Shown here: piece after piece, positions 13,049 through 24,910 of the stretch
How positions within the stretch are numbered: position 1 is the first letter of the stretch
Layout of the letters: every line of letters begins with the position of its first letter
Assembly (NCBI GenBank): GCA_032821775.1
Contig: JAVLRN010000002.1
Span: forward strand, 1,736,001 to 1,800,000
DNA from: Sanguinoderma infundibulare
Taxonomy: Eukaryota; Basidiomycota; Agaricomycetes; Polyporales; Polyporaceae
Direction of reading: 5' to 3'
Length of the DNA: 64,000 nucleotides
Notes under the pieces: model-generated
Seen by the model: the letters and a program-made list of their open reading frames with translations, nothing else
The model's database searches: none
What the model was told of the DNA's origin: nothing
Translations under genes and position numbers: made by a program

Positions 13049-16000
13049 ATGGCCACGAGTCGACCAAACCTCACTCTCGCGACGGCGGCGACCGTATTCC
13101 CCGCCGCCCTCTACGACGAGCTCTCTGCGTTGGTCAAGGGCCCGGTGCTTCGTCCCTCAGACTCTGAGTGAGTGACTCGGCGATATTATCTGTCTCCCTC
13201 GAGTTGACTGGCTTCCGCTCACAGGTATCCGGAGCGCGCTCGGACGTTCAATGGCAAGTTGAAGCCTTCGTGTCGCGCTCTCGTCTCCCCGCTCGACGCG
13301 CACGACGTCAGCGCAGTCATCAAGTTCTGTCACAAGCACGGTCTGTCTCCGTCTGTCCGCGCCGGTGGATACGGTATCCCCGGATGGGCAGTCGCGGGCG
13401 ACATCATCGTCGACATGAGCATGATACGCGACATCGACATCGAGCAGCCCGTCGAGGGCTCTTCCACTCCCATCGACTGGACGCCCCTCAAGGATATGCC
13501 TCCAATCGGCAGCAAGGGGAAAGGTCGAGAGCCGGCACCGCTCCCTGAGACCGCCACTCAGACCGTCGCGACACCCCCAGCGTCCGGGCCGCCGGAGCTC
13601 GTCCACTCAGGCTCCAGCTCGGGAGGGAAGCGTCGCCGCGAGGACCGTTCGCCTTCTCCGGGGCCTGGCGAAGTACTTTCCACAGCTGCTACAGGACCGT
13701 ATGACAACGCCTCGCCTGCGCTGGGGTCCTTCCTTCGCGGCCCTCCCCTGCCCCCCGTGCCCGGGGAGACGCCTCGCGAGCCTCCCACCAATCGGCCCCG
13801 CTTGCATTCTCCCGTCTTCGAGTCCACACCGCTGCCTGACGCTGACCCCTCAGAGCCTGCGAAAACGTCCAGCTCCGGGAACGATGGTGCATCTCACGGC
13901 AATCTCCCCACATCCTCGAACGAGGGCGCGCGCCAAAAGTCGGGAGAATCGATGGTGGACGGCGGCAGCTCGCGCGTGTTGACGTCCCTGGGCTTCGGCT
14001 CAACCCATTTTTCGGACACGACGTCCATTCCCGGGCCGCAGAACAATAACCCGCAGCGCATTAACGATGAAAGTGGCAACTCTAGTTCTAGTCCGGCCGA
14101 TGCCCCCGACCCGTTTGGATACATCTCTTCCAGCCCCATGCCGTCGGCGTCCGGCCAGACGCTAGGCTCTGACGGTGTGTCGCCGGGGTTGTCGGCGATG
14201 AACCCTCGTGCGATGGCTTCCTTCATGCAGCCGCCGCCTGCCCCTGGAAGCGGTGGCGTCATTGCTTGGAACCCCATGATGGGGTTCAGGATACCCGCTC
14301 CCGGAGGCTCGTCCCAGTTTCCCCTTCCGCCCGCCACGCCCACTTCTTCGTCCTCGTCGTCACTGCCTTCCCCGACGGCGGGGCTCCAGCTTGGTTCCTC
14401 CGCTACCTCCGGAGCTTTCGGCCCCTCGCTGGCGTACATGCAGGCGATGCAGGAGGCTCACGGCGGAAGCGGAGGGCTTTCTGGGACGATGCACTACGCG
14501 AAGCCCGTGCACCCGCACGCGTACGTGACGTTCGGTGCCGGGATGCGCCAGAAGGAGATCGACATGTACACCGCGGACCACCCGTTGGCGGGCCTCAACC
14601 CAGTGACGGGCGAGCGCGAGGAGGGCATCATGCCGTATCACATCCCGATGTGAGTACCATTTTTCGTTGACGCGGCAAGATTGCTGACTTGATTCTCTTT
14701 CAAGGTCGGCGCATCCGGTCGGGTCGTCGATCATGCTGCTCGCCGGCTTTGGTTTTATCAGTAGAATGTACGGCCTCAGCATCGACAACCTCGTCGAGGT
14801 CGAGATGGTCCTCGCAGACGGCCGGATCGTGATCGTCAACGCGGAGAACGACCCGGGTGAGTGTTTACGAATCCTCAAGGATGAATCCTACCTTATCGGA
14901 GGACAGATCTGTGGTGGGCCGTCCGTGGCGGTGGTACCGCTTTCGGCATCGCAACTCGGTACAAGGTCCGGGCGTACCCCGTCCCCGTTGTCTTTGCCGG
15001 CAACTTGATCTAGTGCGTTGCGTTCCTGTCCATCGCGTGCGGGCAAAGACCGATGACTGATTTGCATTTTGCTCGACACTACAGCCGGTTCCATCGCGCT
15101 ACCGCGCCGTCGCTCATCAAACACTTCCGTGACTGCATCAAAGGCGCCCCGCGCGAGCTCTACGCGAACGTCGTCCTCACGGCCGGCCCAGCGAACAGGG
15201 ACTCGCTCGTCGTGATCCAGATGTGCTACGTGGGCCCGAAGGCGAAGGGAATGGAGTACCTTCAGGCGATCTCGAGCTGGGACGGCGAGCGGTGCCTGCT
15301 CAACGAGGTCAGCGAGAAGAGCTTCTTGAACCAGCAGGACAGTGTCGCGCAAGTGCTGCGCGGGAAACGTGAGTCCCTACGTCCCTCTACTCGAAATCCG
15401 ACTCGCTCAATCCTTGGACCGGTTAACAGCGGGCCGGCAGTGGTTCATTCGCTCCGCCCTCATCACCTCCTTGGCCGACGAGGTAATTAACCAGACCGTC
15501 TTGGCGTTCGCGAACACGCCCATCGGATGCAGTGAGTGCCGTAACCTGAACATCAGCGTCCGTTTCATGAAGATTCTCACGTAATCGCTCTAGCTTGGAT
15601 TTTTGAATTGGCAGGCGGAGCCATCGGCGATTTCGAAGACAACTGTCTGCCCAAGGAGCAGCGTGAGGCGTCCTGGACCGTCGCCGCCCTCCATCAGTGG
15701 GACATGGGCATCGACGATCCTCGTTGCATCACCACTGCCGAAGCGGTGAGTGACCTTCCGCTTTCTTTGGGTTCTATTCGAGTGCTAACGCAGGTTTGTG
15801 ATAGTGGATGGGAAAGACCATCTCTCCTTGGGCGACCGGGGGCCCGTTCCCGACCGTGAGTTGCCTCATGTACGGTTTATATCGCAGGACAGTGCTCACG
15901 CCCATTTGTTACAGTTCCTGGGTCGACACGAGCCGCCCGCTCACGTCATGGAGTGTTACGGCAAAAACTGGAGCCGTCTAGCGGAACTCAAGAAGAGGTA

Positions 16001-16100
16001 CGATCCGGATTGTTTCTTCAGAAACACCTTCTGGCCCTTGGACAAGGACGGCAACCCCATTGAGCCGTTGACGAATGAGCCGCCGTCCCCGGCAATGTGA
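13049..16100 (+). CDS. FAD-linked oxidase (BBE/PCMH type) with large disordered insert
   Basis: Nine exons (13049-13167, 13225-14649, 14705-14856, 14907-15012, 15085-15368, 15430-15531, 15594-15745, 15805-15855, 15915-16100) give 858 residues. The FAD-binding PCMH domain begins at CRALVSPLDAHDV and VRAGGYGIPGWAVAGDIIVDMS. A segment of about 330 residues rich in Pro, Ser and Gly interrupts it before HYAKPVHPHAYVTFGAG. The domain then resumes with HPVGSSIMLLAGFGFISRMYGL, LWWAVRGGGTAFGIAT, and ends with a BBE-like YDPDCFFRNTFWPL. In BBE enzymes a GGH motif provides a covalent FAD link; here it is GGY and the usual Cys is absent, so FAD is probably held non-covalently or not at all. There is no signal peptide. 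Substrate unknown. Confidence 0.85.
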
Positions 16101-16737
16101 TCCTCCTTTCCAATGTATATCACTTACGTGGTTCCGTTCATATGCTTTCGACGTCACTCCTGTTTCGACGCTACTCCTGTTCGGCTCTGTTAGATGCCAT
16201 CCGACAACGTCTCCAAATTGCATGGGTCGTCACGATTAACTTCACCCCGAATGTACCACTATACATGAATCCATCGTTATGTGCATTGCGTCATTAGCAT
16301 GGTACCTATTATGTAGCGTGCGGAAAGGATCCAGATACGTTGATGAGGGATGTAGCGGGTAACGAGGGATATATGGCGATACAACATGGACAGCACGAGA
16401 GAGTATTCGCCGCAGGCTGAGGCTAGCAACTGCACCGGGAGGAAGAGAAAGCGGCAGAGAGAGAGGAAGATACTACACAGCCTCTATTATGAGACGATTG
16501 AAGAGTCGGGTGATGACCACGTGAGGATATAAGGCACGAACGCATGAACATGGTGGATATGCGGAGACAGACTACTAGCACTGAGTACAGATGCGGAGAG
16601 GACGAGGACGAGGACGGGAGGGATGAGGGATAACTGAGATGAAACGTAGGTTCTAGTACAATCTACACTAAACCGGCAAGACACGAGCGAGAGTGACACC
16701 GATGCTGACAGTCCTTGAGAACAGGATGCACGATACT
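16101..16737. other. Convergent 3' intergenic region
   Basis: About 640 bp lies between the FAD oxidase stop and the convergent RhoGEF stop. The right half is purine-rich on the plus strand (GAGAGGA-like runs). No gene is seen. Confidence 0.4.
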
Positions 16738-19700
16738 CTAGTCCACAGGTACCAAGAAACTAGCCAGGGCCCAGCCGACGTCGCCCGCCTCGTTCCGCGT
16801 GAGCAGCAGGCAGTCCTCGCCGTCATCCACATACAGCGGGAGGTCACGGTGTGTGGACGGATGGCCGGCCTCTTGCAGGATCTCATACACGTCGTCTACC
16901 ACGAGCGTGAAGAACGGCAAGGCCCGGTACTCGACGCCGTCTGGTGGCTCGCACGGGTGGATCACGCGACACTCGTACATGGACGGAATCTGGCCGCCGC
17001 TCCCGCGTCTTCGGGTGGACGTAAGAGAGGGTGGAAACGTCGTCGCGTTCGGCGAAGGCGAGGGCGTCTGGTAATTCGGCAGGGAAGGGGAACGTCGATG
17101 TCGCGTGTCGTTGGAACCCGTGCTCGTCCGGAAACTGTCAGTAAGCCTGCGCCGGAAACTCGGTTTCCTTGACGGCCGTCCGCGGCCGTCCTCCTGGATG
17201 GTGCCTGATACGCTGTTCAAGCTCGGGTTGCTGCTATTGGGCGTGATGTCGTCGTCGACGTCAAGGAACTTTGTGGAAGAATAGCACTTCTTCACCGGCG
17301 GTGATGCCGGGAGGCTGGTCGTTCTGGGGTACGTCGGCTTAGCATTCGTGGGGGCGAGCGCAGCCAGTCCTGGGACGCCGTAGCCCACGAATGAAGAAGT
17401 CGATTCCACGAAGGTCGAGGTCGTACTGTACCCGCGTGAAGACGACGGTCGCCTTGACTTTCCAGACTTGCTCGACTTCTTCGAATAAAGGCTTTCCTCC
17501 GACTTGCGCGAAGACATCGTGCGGTTCTCGCTCTCCATCGAGTGGACGCTCCTGGTCTTCGCGCTCGCAGAACCTGGGGAGATAGCGAAACCTGGGGAGA
17601 TGGCGAACGCCGACTCGGACGGGCTGGTTTGGGGAATGGGAATGTTGAGCGGGTCTAGCGCGGCGAGGACCGAGGACACCACGGCGCTCGACGCAACCTC
17701 TCCTCCACTCAGGCGCAACTTCCCAGACTTCATCCGCTGTTTCTCCGGGGTCGCTCTCTTCTCCAGAGGGCGGACGATGTTGAGCCCCATGACCTGCTCT
17801 TCGACCTCGCTGAACCGGCTCCACCAAACCCGAAGTGTCTCCTCGGCGCCCTGATTTGCCTCCTCGTCCACCTTTAGCGCGTCCCATAGCTCCCCCCACT
17901 GCTCGCGGATGTTGTTGTATAGGCGCCGCTGGATATGGGCGAACTTGAGAATGCACGCGGCTACGCCTTTGTCGAAGAGTTTGATGTACGTCGGGAGCTC
18001 CGAAAAGAGCTGCGCACGGAGTGCCACGTACGACTGTGACGCCTCGAGGAGCTGGGGCGCAGGACGCGACTTGGCAACGTTGAGATTCAGCAGACCGTAA
18101 TGCAGAGGCTCGAGCGTGTGCATCGCCTCCAGCAGGCGCATCGGCGCTACCATCGTGTCCAGCAAGGAGGCGATGGTCGGGATGAGCCCCCGCCTCAGCA
18201 TCATCTTCGTCTCATCACAGAGCGGCAGAAGCTCCTCGCCGATGAGCTTCAGGAACGCGTCGAACGCCTCCGAGCGTTCGTCGTCGGGGCCCATCCAGAT
18301 CATCCTCCCGAACGTCTGTGCCCAGTCGCCCAGCGCGCTCATGAGCACGCGCATGCCATCCGCCCACCTGACCGTCTCCTTCGCGAACTGCTGCATGCAT
18401 GCCTCGTAGCGCTTCAGCCGCTCGCCCATCGCCTTCACCGCCTCCACCTCCGCGTTCGCCTCAGCGCCATCCTTCGCTTTGAGTGCCGCCGAGCGCAGGC
18501 TCTTCATGCGGCCGAGGTTGACCGACGCCGCGACGCCGACGGGGAGGGAGCTCTTCTTCTTCGCCTTCATCGTCTCTCCGCCCTTCTGCGGCACGCTGAT
18601 GATCGCCGCGCTCGCGAGCACGTCGCGCACGACCTCCCGCCGCCGTCGCCCCTCGTTTACGCCTCTCGCCACCTCCTCTATCCGTGCGTGCGCCTCCACC
18701 AAGTTCAGCTTATCGCTATGTGAATCTGGCGTCTCCGAGATGATCGCAGCGAGCAACAGGGGGTACTTGAGCAGCCGCTGCACGGGCTTGATCAGAAGCG
18801 AAGGAAGGTCCCATGCGTTCGAGCAGGCCTGCGCAAGCATCTGCGTCTGCGCAAGATACGCGGTAAATGCAGGCGTCCGCGGGATGCTCTGGTAGTGCTC
18901 GACAGCATTCGCCTGCTTGGTGATGTACGTCTTGAAGACGGGCTCCATCCGGGGTATCTGCATTGTCACGCCCGACGGTGGCCATGACCACGGAGCATGC
19001 ATGCGAGCGCAAGCGCGGGACAGGGGACATGGAACGGAAATGGTCCGCGGTCAGAAGCCCAGACGTGACGCAACAGGGGAAGGGGACGTACGAATTTCAG
19101 AAAGAGCATGCCCACAAAGTCCTCACCCTCGCCACCCTCCAGCACGTCCCCAAGCGCCACGTCCAGCTCGCGTGCGAAGTCCTCTGACAGCTGGGCAAGT
19201 TCTGCCATGTTTCCGAACACGATCCGCACATCCTCTTTCGTCATGGGAGCCTGACCGTTGACAAGGTACGACGCCGCGGAAGCGTCGGAAGCGGTCGAGA
19301 GCGTGCGCGATGAGGATGCCGACGATCCTGGGGGAGTGGCGGGGGTCATATTGAACGAGGCAGGTTGGCCTGGACCGAGGGCAGGGATTGACGGATACGA
19401 AGGTCGTCAACCGACGATCATGAAGCCCAGAAACCTGACGACACACACCTGAAGCCAGCGGGATATGGAGGTCCCGCAGGAATATAAGGTCGGCGGAGTA
19501 AGTCTTCTCGGACGAGAGGAGTTCGAGTAAAGCGTGCTCGCGCCTGGTCATGTTGGAAGTTGCAGACGATCGCGAGGAATTTGAGGGGTCTGTAGGGAGC
19601 AGTGTAACGTCGTCTTCGTCTTCGGGCTCAGCGCCGGTAGACAAGGAAGGAGTGGACATGGACAATTGCGGAGTCAAAGGCAGGGGCTTGTCGGGAGTCG

Positions 19701-20304
19701 TCGAACGTCGTGAGCGTGGCATGGCGGCTGAAAGGGGCTGGTCCAAGAAACCGGAAATGGAGGCAAAGCTGCGAGAATGTAAAAGCGGCATGTCGGGGTC
19801 GTCCCAATCAAAGGCAAGCACAGGCTCGTGCGCGAGTTCGGCAATGGGCGCGAGGTATTCTGAAGGGAAAGCGGGTAGAGGTGACCCTGGTGCTACACCT
19901 TTCGCGAATGGCCGGAGACGGAGAGGTGATCGCGGGGGAATCGGAGGAGAGGTGCTGAGAGGAGGAGAGGAAGGGGCGACCGGGAGCAGGGAGGAGGACA
20001 AGGAACTAGAGGTGGAGGTGGTGCTAGCCGTAGACGATGTGGATAGCCTGTAGTCTTCTAGGGGACCGGAGTAGCCCACGCGGCGAGAACGAGGCTCGCT
20101 CGCAGTGGTGTTCTCGGATAAAGAACTCATTTCCGTCAATGTGGACTGTTCCACAGCTCCGTTGCTGGCCCGTTGCTTATCCGCTCCCGCCGCGGGAACT
20201 CCCCATCCGCCGCTGTCCGTCAATCTGTTCCGGGTTAGGGGGGATGCACGGTCTGCGTCGGCGCCGTCTGCACTGTCGGTCAACTGTTCGCTGTCATGGC
20301 GCAT
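16738..20304 (-). CDS. Tuba-like Rho guanine-nucleotide exchange factor (DH-BAR-SH3)
   Basis: Three exons (20304-19449, 19327-19092, 18957-16738) give 1103 residues. The first 250 or so are disordered and Ser/Pro-rich. The Dbl-homology domain follows: LLELLSSEKTYSADLIFLRDL (conserved region 1), then LLIKPVQRLLKYPLLL (the hallmark helix) near residue 415. A helical segment at about 500-760 (ERLKRYEACMQQFAKETVRW) resembles a BAR domain. After another disordered Ser-rich stretch, the last 80 residues (ALPFFTLVVDDVYEI...VGWALASFLVPVD) look SH3-like. This order is that of Tuba/DNMBP proteins, which activate Cdc42 or Rho GTPases at the cortex. An upstream coding exon ending near 20341 (AAG/GTGAGT) is possible, so the start is provisional. 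Confidence 0.85.
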
Positions 20305-21317
20305 GGGAGACCGCAGAAAGTGCGGAATATATTACTCACCTTGGGCGTCCTGTGTTACACGTGCGAGTCGCCTGGGAGCCAGGGGTGCGGGCGATAGTCT
20401 CTACTCTGTCCTGTAATAGAGCGTGGAGTCGCACGAGTCCCTCCGCCGGTGTCGTTGTCGAAAGCGAGGCAGAGTGACGCACGAAGGTGGTGGTGAGGAG
20501 CAAGGACGAACGAGCTCCCGTTCCGAGTCCCAATCATGTGGCTGCCACGCCACAGTTGCTATACTTGGCAATCATGCCCTAAATCACAGGATTAGGAGGC
20601 TCAGGAATATATGTTGGCTGTGGGCAGCCCGTGAAAGGATTTGCGAATGTGGATCATAAAATAAGAACGACTTGGGCGAAAATTATATAGGAGTCGGTGA
20701 TGTAGTTAGTGGATTCAGTACTATTCCGAGGTGTCATGACTTCTCTCGGCTGTCCGGGTCCGCACCACACTGGCACATGCGTTTGCGAGGACGACTTCGT
20801 GGGCTTTCGGATGAGTTGTGTGGTTTATTAAGGACCTACATGGACACACAAACGGCGGACAATCGCGGTCAGGAACGGTGAGCGTAGACACAAAAGAAAG
20901 CAGAACTTCATCGGCCAGAAGCAAATTGCCATAACGAAGCGGCCCGTCGTCCCGGCTCAAGTTGTTCATTAGGCTCAGGATCCTGCAACTTCGGACCTCC
21001 CAATATTCCCCCATTATGAAATTGCGATACACAGATGGTCGCGACAATCCTGAATATCTGAAATGTTTGCAGCTGAACGATCAAGTGTCGTCGTTCCGGG
21101 TTAGTCGGAGTTGGGCGGGGATGATCTTGGATCAACTCCGCCAACTACCTCCATCCGATTACGGCGCCTTCATTCCCATTCCCCATCGCCCGGACACCAG
21201 CTCAAACCCATTTGGGCGTCCGAACCGATGCAACGAGGAGCCCATATCGCTTCGTTCATATAGGAGAACCGACCATAGTCTCATTTACCCCGGGATTCCG
21301 ACCGGCCTTCGTTAAAC
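20305..21317. other. Divergent promoter region between RhoGEF and CoA-transferase genes
   Basis: About 1 kb. A minus-strand donor-like site near 20341 could belong to a 5' UTR or leader exon of the RhoGEF gene. No other gene is recognised. Confidence 0.4.
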
Positions 21318-23114
21318 ATGGCAACAGTCGGACAAATTCCCTTCAGGGTCCTACCTCGACGCAATGGTGGTACATCAAGCTCACTGATGACAATCTTTTC
21401 CGACGTAAACAGAACATCGATTCGTTCAGGCACGACTTTGCGGAATACTCACTCCGTTGTCGCCGGGAACCTACCTCTTGAGGGTGTCCGAATTCTCGAG
21501 GTAGGACAAGTGATCGCAGGCCCGTTTTGCGGCCAGCTGCTAGGGTGAGTAACATCATAACCTCTTTCGTTTTTGCCCTTTCATTCACGGATTGGTGACC
21601 CTCGCAGCCATTATGGAGCAGAAGTGATCAAAGTCGAACCACCCAACGTTGGTGATCCACTGCGTGTGTGGCGCGAGCTTGACATCGACGGCGTCAGCCC
21701 CTGGTGGCGGAGTATCGCGAGGAATAAGAAAAGCGTCACGATCGACATGCGCAAGGAGGAAGGCCGCAGGTGGGCTTCCTTCTCCGCCTCTCGCCAGCCC
21801 CTCGGTCATCTGTTCTCTCCGCAGGCTCGTGAAACAGCTCGCAGTCAAGAGCGATGTCATTTTAGAAAACTTCAAACCTGGAAGTGAGTCGACCGATCAC
21901 CCATCCTTTGCGTCGCCTGGCATGCTCACATTTTGCGTCTTTGTCTCCCTCATACAGCCCTTGAGAAGTGGAGCCTCGGCCCCGCTGATCTTCACCCGCT
22001 CAATCCTTCGCTAATTTTCACCCGCGTCAGTGGATACGGCCAGACAGGACCCTGGGCTTCTCGTCCGGGCTATGCTTCTGTCTGCGAGGCAGAGTCTGGC
22101 TTCCGCTATATCAACGGTGCCCCAGACCCGGAGACTGGCGCACTATCTGGCGCGCCCGTGCGTCCGAACATCAGTCTAGGTGACTCTGTCGCAGGACTGC
22201 ATGCAGCTTTCGGCACTGTGTGTTAATACCGTGCCTTCCCTGCCAGTCGATGCGTGTGTAGCTGAACTCAATGAACAGGTGCTCGCGCTGCTATCGCGCA
22301 AGAGAAGGGAAGCGCAGGGCCTGCAAGGTGGCCAGACGGTGGATGTCAGCATCTTCGAGAGGCACGCTCATTCACTGCACCACATAACGGCATCGCAGCG
22401 CTCATGACTCAGCCCTTACAGCATGATCAACTTAATGGAAGGCATTATTCCTGAATATGACCGCAAGGGCAAGGTGTGTCACCCATAAACCTACACAACA
22501 TTGCCCGACATAACCTATCAATTCTCCACAAATAGATCCGCGGGCCGTCAGGCTCATCCGTGACCGGGATCGTGCCCACCAATGCATACCCCTGCGCACC
22601 GGCCGCCGAGGCGCCGACGGTGCCCACATACGTTGTCATCGGGGCGAACGCAGACTCAATTTATAACCGGCTCATGATGGCGCTGGGCCGCGCGGACCTG
22701 ACCGGGCCCGAGTACGCACAGAACCACCACCGGGTTACGCGGCAGAAGGAGATCGAGGACGCGATCTCTACATGGACGTGCACGCGGACACCGCAGGAAG
22801 TCGAGGAGACCCTCCGCGCGGTGGGCGTGCCGGTCGGCCGGGTGTTGAACGTGAAGGACATCGTGGAGAGCGAGCACACTCAATCGCGGGGTCTTGTCGA
22901 GGACGTGTGGGTGCCAAAGAAGGGCGACGGCGAAGGCGAGGGGTGGAACGTGAAGATGTCGAAGGTGGTCCCCGTGCTGGAGGGCTGCGACGCGAAGACA
23001 CGGTGGGCAGGTCCGGAGTTGGGTCAGCATAACCGGGAGGTGCTCATAGGCGAGCTTGGACTCGACGAGGCAGAGTTCGCTCGGTTACAGGACGAGGGCG
23101 TGATCGGGAAGTAG
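21318..23114 (+). CDS. Class III (CaiB/BaiF) CoA-transferase, probably mitochondrial
   Basis: Seven exons (21318-21544, 21608-21769, 21825-21883, 21958-22217, 22279-22361, 22422-22473, 22536-23114) give 473 residues. The N-terminus is rich in Arg, Ser and Thr with no acids for 28 residues, as in mitochondrial targeting peptides. Family motifs follow: VRILEVGQVIAGPFCGQLLG, HYGAEVIKVEPP, NKKSVTIDMRKEEGR, VILENFKPG, FTRVSGYGQTGPWASRPGY, GLHAAFG and SMINLMEGIIPEYDRKGK. These enzymes move CoA between carboxylic acids (formyl, succinyl, hydroxymethylglutaryl); the substrate cannot be told here. The nucleophilic Asp expected near NISLGDSVAG is present. Intron 5 begins with GC rather than GT. The gene converges with the C45 gene, with 104 bp between stops. 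Confidence 0.9.
22362..22421 (+). other. GC-AG intron in the CoA-transferase gene
   Basis: The conserved reading VDVSIFE-SMINLMEG is only recovered if the exon ends GAGAG and the intron starts GCACGC, ending TTACAG (60 nt). No GT donor nearby gives an open, family-like frame. Confidence 0.75.
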
Positions 23115-23218
23115 CTCGCACCGGTGTTCACGCAGAATTCATTAATGTTTGCACAGGACGAAGTCCACGGGCTCGATCTCTTCGGGCACCGCTACTGCGA
23201 GACGAGTCAGGCGACCAG

Positions 23219-24496
23219 CTACCATGGTACATAGAATACCTCGCTCTCCTCCCCGCTCCCGGGTTTCCCGAAGATGACCTCAGCCGAGGGTGCGCTCCCT
23301 TCCCCGAACGTCATGACGATGTTGAAGAGCGTCTGGATGGCCGCGGTCCGGCTCGGGTCTGGCGAGCAGCAGATCGCCTGCGGGGAGTTGAATGTGTCGG
23401 AGAAGAAGCGCGCTCGGAGCAGCTTCGCGTCAATCCCGTCCCCCCGGAGCTGATCGTCCCCCAGTTCCTGGATGAGCTCGCTGCAGATCGTCTTAGCGCG
23501 GGCAAGCCGGACGGGCGAGCCGGAGAGCCATGGGGGTTCGTCCACGAGCTTGTTTTCCAGAAAGTGGTTCGTGTGAACGACGATGCCGTTCGAGTCTTCT
23601 TGCAAGTATACTCCGCCCCGAGGGGAGAGCTCGAGGCCGCGAGCTTTGTGGGAGTCGGCGATGAGGATGTGCTGGTTGGAGGCTGCGCCCCCGAGCTTCT
23701 CGATCGCGGCTATGGCACTGTCGACGGATTCGCTCTCGAGCGAGAGGCGGAGGAGACAGTGGATCGGCAGCAGCGATGTCGAGATCGGGCGAGCTCGGAT
23801 GGCGTTCAAGAGCACGCCGACCGAGGACGAGTTGAAACCGATCTTCCCGACAATTCCTGGCTGGTTTGGGTGTTACTTTGGCTTGATCCTTACTCGACAA
23901 CGGAATAGGCATACCTCGGTGACCATCCATATCTTCGGCTTCCCTTCCTGCTCGATCGACACCATCGCGAGGTTCTTCCCTACGCCCACCCTCCAGTCCC
24001 AATTCTGGCCAAGAAGCTGCCTCTCGGAACCTGGTTCGCCGATCCGCCACGCGAGACTTGTGCATCCGTCATCCCACTGTCCCAGTGCGATCTCGCTGCG
24101 GGCATTCAGGGCGATAATGTCCAGAACGTCCACCGATTTTGCTTGCTCTGCAGAGTGTGGTTGGAGTCCGTCTGCGATGCCCTCCATCTCGCGCAGTAGG
24201 TGAGGCGCGAGCTGCCCGATGGACACGCGGAAGTCCTCCGCGACAGTGCGAACGTGCGTCCAGTCGAACTTGCAAGCCTCCTGGAACAGTTCGCGGTAGA
24301 TGGCGAGCTGATCGATGATCTGTGGTGCTAGATGTTTGCCATGAAGCCGTCCTATCTGCTCCATCGAACCGCACCAAACCACGAGGTGACCATTGTAGTA
24401 TTAGCCTAGTAGACGAGAATAATATGAGCGGTCTCGTACCTCGTACGAAGATCCGCGCAATTCCAAGCGAGGAACGCTGTATGTTTTGCATGTCAT
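23219..24496 (-). CDS. Peptidase C45 / penicillin acyltransferase-like N-terminal-nucleophile hydrolase
   Basis: Three exons (24496-24440, 24355-23915, 23860-23219) give 379 residues. The first exon reads MTCKTYSVPRLELRGSSYE and joins IGRLHGKHL, the usual start of the C45 fold. The key site is WDDGCTSLAW: in isopenicillin-N acyltransferase the Cys after DG is exposed by self-cleavage and becomes the nucleophile. NWDWRV downstream is also typical, as is NEG/TNHFLE-like sequence (HTNHFLENKL) in the second half. No signal peptide or C-terminal peroxisomal SKL is seen (ends FYVPW). Most fungal members have no known substrate and need not touch penicillins. The convergent CoA-transferase neighbour suggests, but does not show, a link through acyl-CoA. 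Confidence 0.85.
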
Positions 24497-24910
24497 CGTG
24501 GTTCGTGGTGCATGAAGATAGCGTGATCTGAGATTTCCAGAATCCAAAATTGGCCGAGCCTGCTGACTGACTGCCTCGCCACAGTGCCGGCTTGTTGCGC
24601 CCGAGCTGTTGGAAACCCTGCTCGCAATGGAGGGGATCATAGCTTCCTGCAACGGAGTACTGCCGGTCAATCGAACGTATACCAGCTCATAATTGCGCGC
24701 CTCTACCGCTGGCTGCAACAAACCCATTCTAGGGCGAGTACGTAGGACTAAATCAGCCGAGGAACCCTCTCCGAGACACCTCCTAGTCGGACTACATGAA
24801 CGCGGCTCGTCAGCATACGAACCGATTCCTAGACGCGCAAGAGTTTCACCTCCCCCTCGACGAGACATCGCATATCCTCCCGAGCGAGGATCACATCCGC
24901 GACCTTACCA
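24497..24910. other. Intergenic
   Basis: About 410 bp between the C45 start and the stop of the F-box-like gene. No gene is seen. Confidence 0.4.

Noticed and set aside
18100..18723. 207-codon frame on the plus strand (also 16693-17172 and 19550-20053)
   Set aside because: They lie antisense to the RhoGEF exons, are rich in Arg, His and Leu or Gly, and have no motif; they are composition shadows.
13049..24496. A secondary-metabolite gene cluster (FAD oxidase, CoA-transferase, C45 acyltransferase)
   Set aside because: No synthase, terpene cyclase, NRPS/PKS or cluster regulator is present, and a housekeeping-type RhoGEF separates the members.
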